Below, piece after piece: positions 1-6,000 of a stretch of 6,581 nucleotides of DNA (positions are counted from its first letter, which is position 1; each line of letters starts with the position of its first letter). The stretch lies in contig JAUWHL010000242.1 in the NCBI GenBank assembly GCA_030605895.1, forward strand, positions 1 through 6,581. Reading direction: 5' to 3'. Below the pieces are notes generated by a model, which saw only the letters and a list, made by a program, of their open reading frames with translations, made no database searches and was not told where the DNA came from. The position numbers were made by a program, and so were the translations under genes. This stretch comes from Promethearchaeota archaeon. GTDB lineage: Archaea; Asgardarchaeota; Lokiarchaeia; Sigyniarchaeales; SOKP01.

Positions 1-111
1 GACCATGAGTATTTTCGTGAAGCGGTTAGTGATAAGATCGAACTCAAGATTCTCAAAACTGTTGCAGCAGGAGACCCATATTGTGATACCGTTTACGAAA
101 TAAAGAGATAA
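1..111 (+). CDS. C-terminal end of a protein resembling the ATC-hydrolase / V4R-like small-molecule-binding fold (partial)
   Basis: An open frame runs from the first base to a TAA stop at 109-111, giving 36 residues; the start lies outside the window. The visible tail reads LKILKTVAAGDPYCDTVYEI. The pattern 'x-T-hydrophobic-A-x-G-D-x-x-C-D-aromatic/hydrophobic' is what I associate with the C-terminus of the L-2-amino-thiazoline-4-carboxylic acid hydrolase family (PF14196), and less specifically with V4R-type domains, where a 'GDxxC' segment sits on the last strands. The single Cys follows the GDPY turn. The gene lies on the same strand as the DUF364 gene, 26 bases before it, so the two may be co-transcribed. 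The coding call is supported by the clean in-frame stop and normal composition. The family call rests on one short motif, and no catalytic function can be claimed from this fragment. Confidence 0.55.
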   Translation, partial: DHEYFREAVSDKIELKILKTVAAGDPYCDTVYEIKR

Positions 112-113
112 TC

Positions 114-129
114 ATATTCCTTGGAATAT
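114..129. promoter_or_regulatory. Perfect 7+7 inverted repeat upstream of the DUF364 gene
   Basis: ATATTCC, a TT spacer and GGAATAT form a perfect dyad in the 26-base gap between the preceding stop codon and the ATG at 138; its right edge is 8 bases from the start codon. No Shine-Dalgarno sequence is seen in this gap, so the dyad occupies the place where translation or promoter control would act. It could be a protein-binding operator, or a short hairpin (six pairs with a CTTG loop). A chance palindrome in AT-rich DNA is also possible. Confidence 0.3.
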
Positions 130-137
130 TATAAACT

Positions 138-950
138 ATGATTATAGAAAAGACAGTTGATCTTGTTAAACAGATATATAAAATTCACAAGATTATCGCC
201 CCTAAAATTACAAAAGTTGTAATTGGATTAGGGTATACAGGTGTAGAGGTTTCTGCTTACGCTTATGAACCTTTTTTAGGCTTAGCATCGACTCTACAAA
301 GTATTATTACTAAAACTGAATGTAGTAAAATCAATTTTGCTGGTGAACTTACTAAATACTCAATAAATGAGCTTTTAAATTGGTCTTATGAAGTGCCGAG
401 TCTTAAAAAAATCATAGGGATCGCAACATTGAACGGTGTTTCTCAACATGTACTAAAAATTATAAATCCTTATCAAAAATTTGAAGGTAATTTATTAGAG
501 CTGCTTAATATCAATGAAGATACTACTGTGACATTTATAGGATTAATTAGGCCTCTAATAAGAGAGATCAGTAAATTTTCACGACTAATTACAATAGTAG
601 AGGATACACTTTCAATTTCACCTGAATTTAAGCAATTTAAATTCAAACATGATATTAACCAATTAGATGTTAATGAACTTAAAACTGATGTGTTATTTTG
701 TACGGGAACTACAATAATTAATAATACTCTTGAGTCAATCTTAGAGAAATTTAAAAGAAGGGCTCAGAAAATAATTTTAATTGGTCCAACTGCGAGTATG
801 ATTCCAGATATTATGTTCGATTATGGGGTTGATATAGTTAGCGGAATGGAAATCTTTGATTCAGAAGCTACAATACAAATAGTACAAGAAGGAGGAGGCA
901 CTAAATTGTTTAAAAAGTATGGAAAAAAATATAACTTAATTAAGGAATAA
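138..950 (+). CDS. DUF4213/DUF364 (putative heavy-metal chelation) domain protein
   Basis: This 270-residue protein matches the two-domain DUF4213 (PF13938) plus DUF364 (PF04016) family along its length. Signatures in order are VVIGLGYTGVEVS (27-39), a Cys at 62 followed by FAGELTKYSINELLNW (67-82), IGIATLNG (93-100), FIGLIRPLI (133-141) and IVEDT (153-157). Then come CTGTTIINNTLESIL (188-202), LIGPTASMIPDIMFDYG (214-230), SGMEIFD (235-241) and EGGGTKLFKKYGKKYNL (251-267). The 'TGTTIxNNT' and 'GPTAxxxPDxxFxxG' elements mark the Rossmann-like DUF364 half. The family is described as a putative metal chelator, often near metal-uptake or cofactor genes; its biochemical role is not established. 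No signal peptide or membrane segment is seen, so it is probably cytoplasmic. The ATG at 138 is chosen because the N-terminal helix and GLGYT segment start properly from it, although no Shine-Dalgarno sequence precedes it. The dyad at 114-129 may regulate it. Family assignment is confident; function is not. Confidence 0.88.
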   Translation: MIIEKTVDLVKQIYKIHKIIAPKITKVVIGLGYTGVEVSAYAYEPFLGLASTLQSIITKTECSKINFAGELTKYSINELLNWSYEVPSLKKIIGIATLNGVSQHVLKIINPYQKFEGNLLELLNINEDTTVTFIGLIRPLIREISKFSRLITIVEDTLSISPEFKQFKFKHDINQLDVNELKTDVLFCTGTTIINNTLESILEKFKRRAQKIILIGPTASMIPDIMFDYGVDIVSGMEIFDSEATIQIVQEGGGTKLFKKYGKKYNLIKE

Positions 951-982
951 GTTGTTTTATTAATAGCAATTTTCTTCTATTG

Positions 983-990
983 TTTAAATA
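983..990 (+). promoter_or_regulatory. TATA-like element ahead of the first GTPase gene
   Basis: TTTAAATA lies 34 bases upstream of the ATG at 1025. An archaeal TATA box usually sits about 26 bases before the transcription start, which would put the start near 1012, only just upstream of or within the ribosome binding site. The fit is therefore imperfect, and the gene could instead be read through from the DUF364 gene. The 74-base gap (951-1024) also has a T-rich stretch at 970-983 that may end the upstream transcript. Confidence 0.25.
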
Positions 991-1009
991 ATATTAAATT
1001 ATAAGTCAG

Positions 1010-1014
1010 GGAGG
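1010..1014 (+). promoter_or_regulatory. Shine-Dalgarno site (GGAGG) of the first GTPase gene
   Basis: GGAGG is a full match to the anti-Shine-Dalgarno core and ends 10 bases before the ATG at 1025, which fixes this start. It is the strongest ribosome binding site in the window and shows that translation here is of prokaryotic type despite the eukaryote-like product. Confidence 0.65.
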
Positions 1015-1024
1015 TTAAGAGAAT

Positions 1025-1561
1025 ATGTCCGAACAAATTTATACCTTTAAAACACTAGTAATTGGTCCGGCGGCTGTAGGAAAGTCTAGTCTTATACGTA
1101 GATTTGTAGAAAATCAGTTTTCTTTACATTATAAATTCACAATCGGTGTGGACTTTATGAGTAAGACTGTAGATTATGAAACAGGAAAAGCTGCTAAACT
1201 TACATTATGGGATATTGGAGGACAAGAACGTTTTAAAGTGTTACGTAGAAGTTTTTATGAAGGGACTAATGGAGCAATTGTTGTATTTGACCTTTCCAGA
1301 GCACAAACATTTTCAAAAATGAAAGAATGGCTTTCAGATGCGCGTCAAGCAATTGAGACAGATTTTCCAGTTGTAATAATTGGAAATAAATCTGATTTAA
1401 TTGCTGAGATTGGGGTAGTTGTTGATCAAAATGAGGTTCAGCAATATGCTGAGAAAGAAAAATCTATTTATATTGAAACATCTGCTAAAATGGGTGATAA
1501 TGTAGAAAAAGGCTTTCTTGAACTTACTCAAAGAATGGTACAAAAATGCTCTCCTAATTAA
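1025..1561 (+). CDS. Rab-like small GTPase, paralogue 1
   Basis: This 178-residue Ras-superfamily GTPase is a GTP/GDP molecular switch. All five G motifs are present: P-loop GPAAVGKSS (14-22), switch I Thr39 in TIGVDF, switch II WDIGGQERF (62-70), NKSD (121-124) for guanine specificity, and ETSAK (151-155). The catalytic Gln67 is kept, so hydrolysis should be possible. TIGVDF is Rab-like, whereas DIGGQ replaces the Rab/Ras DTAGQ and resembles Arf or G-alpha. Alanines occupy the positions of Ras Gly12 and Gly13. The protein ends straight after the last helix as QKCSPN, with no Rab-type double-Cys tail; Cys175 is fourth from the end, but Pro at the third CaaX position makes prenylation unlikely. 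It is about two-thirds identical to the next gene product, indicating a tandem duplication. Expanded small-GTPase sets are a hallmark of Asgard archaea. Family certain; target pathway unknown. Confidence 0.95.
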   Translation: MSEQIYTFKTLVIGPAAVGKSSLIRRFVENQFSLHYKFTIGVDFMSKTVDYETGKAAKLTLWDIGGQERFKVLRRSFYEGTNGAIVVFDLSRAQTFSKMKEWLSDARQAIETDFPVVIIGNKSDLIAEIGVVVDQNEVQQYAEKEKSIYIETSAKMGDNVEKGFLELTQRMVQKCSPN

Positions 1562-1582
1562 TAAACAAGATTTATATTATTA

Positions 1583-1608
1583 TTTATTTTAATTTTCTTA
1601 TATTTTTT
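1583..1608 (+). terminator. T-rich termination region after GTPase 1
   Basis: A T-dominated stretch with runs of four and six T (the T6 at 1603-1608) begins about 20 bases past the TAA of GTPase 1. Oligo-T runs in the non-template strand are the usual archaeal termination signal. No hairpin is needed or seen at this place. Confidence 0.35.
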
Positions 1609-1678
1609 GTACTCTTATCAACATTTCTTAATCTGATTTAATTTAGCTATTAAAAGTAATTTTTATTAGAAAGTTCTA

Positions 1679-1703
1679 GGATTTGGGAAAAAATCCAATT
1701 TTT
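1679..1703 (+). terminator. Hairpin followed by a T run between GTPase 1 and GTPase 2
   Basis: GGATTT (1679-1684) and AAATCC (1691-1696) form a perfect 6-base-pair stem with a six-base GGGAAA loop, and a T5 run follows at 1699-1703. This has the outline of an intrinsic terminator, but it lies about 118 bases beyond the stop of GTPase 1 and 73 bases before GTPase 2. It may be a back-up terminator, a processing structure or a regulatory hairpin. The stem has only two G-C pairs, so it would be weak. Confidence 0.35.
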
Positions 1704-1721
1704 ATTATCGAATAACATGAA

Positions 1722-1729
1722 TATATATT
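1722..1729 (+). promoter_or_regulatory. TATA-like element ahead of GTPase 2
   Basis: TATATATT is centred about 50 bases before the ATG at 1776. With the usual archaeal spacing, transcription would start near 1751, giving a leader of about 25 bases. That start is downstream of an in-frame TTG at 1746, which supports translation from the ATG at 1776. The surrounding DNA is very AT-rich, so chance matches are common. Confidence 0.3.
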
Positions 1730-1775
1730 AGAAAATTTTTATTCATTGATTATCCAAAATAGTATTTATACTTCA

Positions 1776-2300
1776 ATGGCAGAATATGCTTTTAAGATAT
1801 TAGTTATTGGCCCGGCAGCAGTGGGAAAATCCAGTCTAATACGGCGATTTGTAAACAATGAGTTTTCATTACAATATCAATTCACAATTGGAGTGGACTT
1901 TATGACTAAAATTGTTGAATATGAGCCGAATCAAACCGCTAGACTAGCGATTTGGGATATAGGTGGGCAAGATCGATTCAAAATGTTACGTCGCAATTTT
2001 TATGATGGTGCACATGGTGCATTAGTAGTCTTTGATCTCTCAAGGGCTCAAACCTTTTCACAGATGAAAAAGTGGATATTTGATATGTATCAAATAATGC
2101 AAAAAGAAGTTCCTATTGTAATATTGGGAAATAAATTTGATTTAATAAGTGAAATTGGTGAAGTATTAGATCGAAATGAGTTACATCAATATGCTGAGAA
2201 AGAAAATAGTTTTTATTTTGAAACTTCTGCTAAAACAGGTAATAATGTAGAAAAGGCTTTTATAGAAATTACTCAAAGAATTATGGGAAAGAATTTTTGA
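1776..2300 (+). CDS. Rab-like small GTPase, paralogue 2
   Basis: This 174-residue GTPase is closely related to the product of the gene before it and aligns without gaps from FKILVIGP to the C-terminal helix. Motifs are P-loop GPAAVGKSS (12-20), switch I Thr37 in TIGVDF, WDIGGQDRF (60-68) with catalytic Gln65, NKFD (119-122) and ETSAK (149-153). As in paralogue 1, the switch II entry is DIGGQ rather than DTAGQ, and Ala occupies the Ras Gly12 position. An in-frame TTG at 1746 would add ten residues. I prefer the ATG at 1776 because MAEYAFK lines up with the N-termini of the other two GTPases and the TATA-like element at 1722-1729 fits it. Neither start has a Shine-Dalgarno sequence, unlike the two sister genes, so translation may be controlled differently. 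The C-terminus (RIMGKNF) has no Cys, so lipid attachment by prenylation is ruled out. Likely cytosolic switch; partner unknown. Confidence 0.94.
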   Translation: MAEYAFKILVIGPAAVGKSSLIRRFVNNEFSLQYQFTIGVDFMTKIVEYEPNQTARLAIWDIGGQDRFKMLRRNFYDGAHGALVVFDLSRAQTFSQMKKWIFDMYQIMQKEVPIVILGNKFDLISEIGEVLDRNELHQYAEKENSFYFETSAKTGNNVEKAFIEITQRIMGKNF

Positions 2301-2309
2301 TTTTTATTT
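2294..2309 (+). terminator. T-rich region overlapping the stop of GTPase 2
   Basis: Two T5 runs (2294-2298 and 2301-2305) flank the TGA stop, followed by more T-rich sequence. This is a candidate archaeal oligo-T terminator. A second pyrimidine-rich run lies at about 2353-2367. The rest of the 217-base spacer up to 2517 holds AT-rich sequence with no gene that I can see. Confidence 0.28.
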
Positions 2310-2454
2310 ATAGAGAATTAACTTTATAATAAAAGAAGTGAAACAAATACAACTTTCTTTGTCTTTTAATATTCACCGTTTTGGAAAAATTTTTAATTTC
2401 AAATTGAGATTATTTATCAAAAGAAGAATTAAATAATTTAAAAACTGAATTATC

Positions 2455-2462
2455 TTTTAAAT
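2455..2462 (+). promoter_or_regulatory. TATA-like element ahead of GTPase 3
   Basis: TTTTAAAT is centred about 59 bases before the ATG at 2518. Standard archaeal spacing predicts a start near 2485 and a leader of about 33 bases that includes the purine-rich ribosome binding site. The predicted start falls inside the dyad at 2475-2488. Composition is strongly AT-rich, so this remains tentative. Confidence 0.28.
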
Positions 2463-2474
2463 TTCTCAAAATTT

Positions 2475-2488
2475 TTTCAAAATTGAAA
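2475..2488. promoter_or_regulatory. Perfect 6+6 dyad upstream of GTPase 3
   Basis: TTTCAA, an AA spacer and TTGAAA form a perfect inverted repeat 29 bases before the ATG at 2518, overlapping the transcription start predicted from the TATA-like element. That position would suit a repressor site. Palindromes of this size are expected fairly often in such AT-rich DNA, so the call is weak. Confidence 0.18.
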
Positions 2489-2508
2489 TAATTAACTAAA
2501 AAGAAGAA

Positions 2509-2513
2509 AGGGA
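2509..2513 (+). promoter_or_regulatory. Purine-rich ribosome binding site of GTPase 3
   Basis: AGGGA within a longer A/G tract (2501-2516) ends 4 bases before the ATG at 2518. It is a partial Shine-Dalgarno match with short spacing and supports this start codon. Confidence 0.4.
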
Positions 2514-2517
2514 AGAC

Positions 2518-3054
2518 ATGAGCCTTTATGTATTCAAAATTATAATTATAGGACCTGGAGCTGTCGGAAAAACTTCGCTTCTACACAGATTCGTTGAAAA
2601 CAAGTTTTCATTTAGATACAAATTAACTATAGGTGCTGATTTCCTTTCAAAGGTCATTCAAGATCATCCTGAACCAGATACAACGGTGAAACTGCAGATC
2701 TGGGATATTGGGGGTCAGGATCGATATAAATTCTTAAGATCCAGCTTTTTTGATGGTGCAAATGGAGCCTTAATAGTATTTGATCTGTCAAGATGGCATA
2801 CTTTTGAAGAAATAGATGAGTGGATATCTGATTTATCTGAATACGCTGGTGAAGACGTTCCTTTTGCTTTAATTGGGAATAAAGTAGATTTAATTGAATC
2901 AAGTGATGAACTCTATGAACGAGAGAGTGCTCAAGTGTTTGCTAAAAAAGAAAAGACTTTTTATATTGAAACTTCAGCAAAAACAGGCGTAAAAGTGGAA
3001 GAAGCTTTCTTGAATTTGGTACAAAGAATGTTAAAAAACGTAGGTTATAAGTAA
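2518..3054 (+). CDS. Rab-like small GTPase, paralogue 3
   Basis: This is the third and most divergent member of the GTPase array, 178 residues. Motifs are P-loop GPGAVGKTS (12-20), switch I Thr37 in TIGADF, WDIGGQDRY (62-70) with catalytic Gln67, NKVD (121-124) and ETSAK (151-155). Gly rather than Ala sits at the Ras Gly12 position, a difference from paralogues 1 and 2 that could change GAP sensitivity or hydrolysis rate. The loop between strands 2 and 3 (DHPEPDTTVK, 49-58) is two residues longer than in the paralogues. The protein ends at MLKNVGYK without Cys, so it has no prenylation signal. A ribosome binding site at 2509-2513 supports the start. Its stop is 9 bases from the stop of the convergent ATPase gene. 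Family certain; it may act in the same switch network as its neighbours, but effectors and regulators are not visible here. Confidence 0.95.
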   Translation: MSLYVFKIIIIGPGAVGKTSLLHRFVENKFSFRYKLTIGADFLSKVIQDHPEPDTTVKLQIWDIGGQDRYKFLRSSFFDGANGALIVFDLSRWHTFEEIDEWISDLSEYAGEDVPFALIGNKVDLIESSDELYERESAQVFAKKEKTFYIETSAKTGVKVEEAFLNLVQRMLKNVGYK

Positions 3055-3055
3055 A

Positions 3056-3070
3056 TTCTTCTTCTATTCT
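3056..3070 (+). terminator. Pyrimidine-rich tract at the convergent gene ends
   Basis: TTCTTCTTCTATTCT follows the stop of GTPase 3 and overlaps the last codons of the opposite-strand ATPase gene. It is a plausible + strand terminator. In the other direction, an A6 at 3033-3038 gives a T6 on the - strand inside the GTPase 3 coding end and could terminate the ATPase transcript. With only 9 bases between the stops, any terminators must lie within the opposing gene. Confidence 0.25.
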
Positions 3071-6000
3071 ATAATCTTTAATAAAGCAAAGGATAAGAGA
3101 TTAGTATAAAATTTAGATATATTTCTCTTAATCATCTCATTCTTGAGATCTTCATATTCAAAGGATAAATCATCTAATTTTCTTTTCGTTAAATTTATAT
3201 CTTTGTTAATAAATTTGATTTCTTCTTCCAATTTTTTAATCTTGTTTAGTCTTTCTTGTTTTTTTGTGGCGTCTGTTATTTTTTCTATATTATAGAGTTG
3301 TCGTGGTGTTGGTCTTTTCGTTTTATTTCGTTCTAAAATTTGATATAATGATTCGAGTTTAAAATTTAAAGTTCTTTTCTTATGGGAATAAATTTTTTCT
3401 TTTTTCTTCCTTTCTCGATTAAATATAGTATCATTTAAGGTCTTAATTTCTCTTTTCCAAGTTGAAGTTTTCGATTTTATAATTTTTTTTGCTTTTTGCT
3501 GAAGTTCACTTATAATATTATAATCAACTGCTATTTTCTCGTGAGGATCTTTAAACAAGAAGATTTCATTGAAAATTTTGACATTTAGAATAGTATTTGC
3601 AAAATTAATAATTTCATTACCGTTTTTATCAACAACTATCGCAATAATTTGATTTTCAATTATATAACCCTGAAACTTTACTGAGAAAATAAAAAGAAAT
3701 AACTCTCCTTTATTGATTGATTTTATATCATAAAATCTTTCTAATTCTTTCTTTTTAAGGTTTAAAACGCTAAAATTACCATGAAATTTGTCGCTTTTAA
3801 TGTAATCCAAAATAATATTAATTAATGGATGTCCTAAGGCAAAAAAATCAATTTCTTCTTTTTTCCTTGCAAGATCCAAATTGAATGTTCCAATATACTC
3901 ATTTGCAATGATATAATTAGAGTTTTTTAATAAAATATCTTTAACTTCTATTTTCGATCGGAATTCATAATTATTTTTCGCGCCCTCAGAACTACCATCT
4001 ATATTTTCAAAAGATCCATACATTTGATTGTTAAGTTCGAAAAATTGCTTTACTAATAAATAGAGTTCATTATGGGTTAATTTTACATCTATACATGATG
4101 CTAATGAGCTGATTAAACCCTCCATTTGAAATGATCTTTTATCGATCATTAAATCATCTAATTGTATCTCAATTTCTTTTGCTTTTCTTATTTCTTCATC
4201 AAGAGTTCTATAAAATTCATTTAACTTCTTTCTTTTTTTTCCATCTTCTTCAGCGAAAATTACACCTTTGAAATCTTTTTCAATTCTTCCAATAATAGGC
4301 TCTAATATACCAATCGATTCTTCAAAAAGAGTTATTCTTTTAATTATAGCATGTATGATATCTGTTTCTACGGTTCCTTCCATGAAGATATTATAAATAT
4401 AAATTTCTTTTGATTCTTGACCAATTCTATCAAGTCTTCCTATCCTTTGTTCAAGTTTCATTGGATTCCATGGTAAATCATAATTTATCAGAACCCTACA
4501 GAATTGGAAATTACGGCCTTCACCACCGATTTCTGTAGAAATTAAGACTGAAAATTTACGACTTGATCTAAATCTTTCAACGGCTTCATCTTTTTGTATT
4601 TTATCTAAGCCCCCATAAAAGAGTTCAACAGCATAATCATGATTATGATTCTCAATCAAGGATTTTATAAATTTTAATGTATCTACAAACTGGGTAAAAA
4701 CAATTATCTTTTCTTTAGGATTTTGTGAATATATTTGGTCTAATAATTCTATTAGTTTATCTGATTTTGAATCATATGGTAAAGCTTTTAATTTATCATA
4801 AAATTCTTTTAATATCTTCTCTTGATTAAATAGCTCTGTAGCTTCTTCTTCTTTTTTTTTTAATTTTTTGTTATTAAATAAATCAAATTGTTCGGCATCG
4901 AGATATTGATCCTCTAACTCTGATTCATAATATTCAGGATCTCCTTCTTTAATGATATCAGGATCAAGAAAAATATCTTTATACCTATCAATTTGATCTA
5001 ATCTTCTTTCTAAACTCTTTAGAAACGCAAATTTAGAACTTGTTAAAAGTTTCTGTAGTGTGGTTATAATAAATCCAATCCCTGCATTATCTTTGCGTAC
5101 AGAAGAATTATAAATTTTAGCTAGATATAAACGGATTCCGTTATAAACATCTAATTCTTGTTGGTTTGGATAGACCATAATCGTATTTACTATTCTTTTG
5201 GTTAATAGCTCTTTAGAGAATACATTTTTCTTACGGTTTCTAATTAAAAATTTAGATAAAGTATGGTCTTCTTCAATTTTTCTCAACAAATTCAATTTAA
5301 AAGAATCATCTTGAATTTGGGAAAGAACTTTGTTAATTTCTCTTTTCTTATCTATGTATCTGAGATCTTTTAGAAGTTTTATAGTATTTTTTACTTCAAA
5401 ATTATTTAGCTTATCAAGGTTATTCAAGTTTGAAGTTAATAAGTTGATAAAAGGCTTGTTCTTTCTAAAATGCTCAAAATCGCTGAAGTTTTCAAAAACA
5501 CCTGGATTAATAAGCTCAATTAGAGAAAATAATTCAAATGAATGAAGTTGTAAAGGAGTAGCAGTCAATAAGAGCATACATTCCGAATTAATACTTAAAT
5601 TTCTTGCTAACTCATAGTTAAGAGTTTCTCGATAATTACCTGTCATTGCATTGATAAGATACCTTCTTAAATGATGAGCCTCATCAAAAACTACAATATC
5701 CCATGTGATACTTGATAATAGTTCTATGTATTTTCTGTTTCGCGCAAATTGAAGTGAACAGATAATTAAGTTATCATAATAAAAAGGATTCTGAAGAAGT
5801 TCTGGATGTTTATAACTTCCCTTACGTTTTAACTCTTTAACTTTTTTACCATCATACACAGCGAAATTGATATTAAACTTATTTTGCATTTCAAAATGCC
5901 ATTGTTTCACTAATGACGCAGGTACTATTATTAAGATACGTTCTGCTAAATCTCTTGCCATCATTTCCTTAATATAAATACCTGCTTCAATAGTTTTTCC

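Noticed and set aside
1547..1561. True CaaX prenylation signal in GTPase 1
   Set aside because: The Cys position fits, but Pro and Asn in the last two places do not match known farnesyl- or geranylgeranyl-transferase substrates. Kept only as a low-interest observation.
1746..1775. Upstream TTG start giving GTPase 2 ten extra residues
   Set aside because: The extension has no counterpart in the other two GTPases, no ribosome binding site, and would begin upstream of the transcript start suggested by the TATA-like element.
2380..2500. CRISPR-like or tandem repeat in the AT-rich spacer
   Set aside because: The repeated words (such as AAATTGA and TTTAAA) are short and irregular and reflect base composition; there is no regular repeat and spacer pattern.
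2654..2902. Open frame of 82 codons on the - strand
   Set aside because: It lies wholly inside GTPase 3, which has all five G motifs; the antisense translation has no recognisable features.
138..3054. A single operon joining DUF364 and the three GTPases
   Set aside because: The GTPases are separated by spacers of just over 200 bases with T-rich termination signals and separate TATA-like elements. Only a DUF364-GTPase 1 read-through remains possible.
5330..5545. Open frame of 71 codons on the + strand
   Set aside because: It is antisense to the ATPase coding sequence, is rich in Ser/Phe/Leu as expected from the complement of Lys/Glu-rich coding, and has no ribosome binding site or family match.
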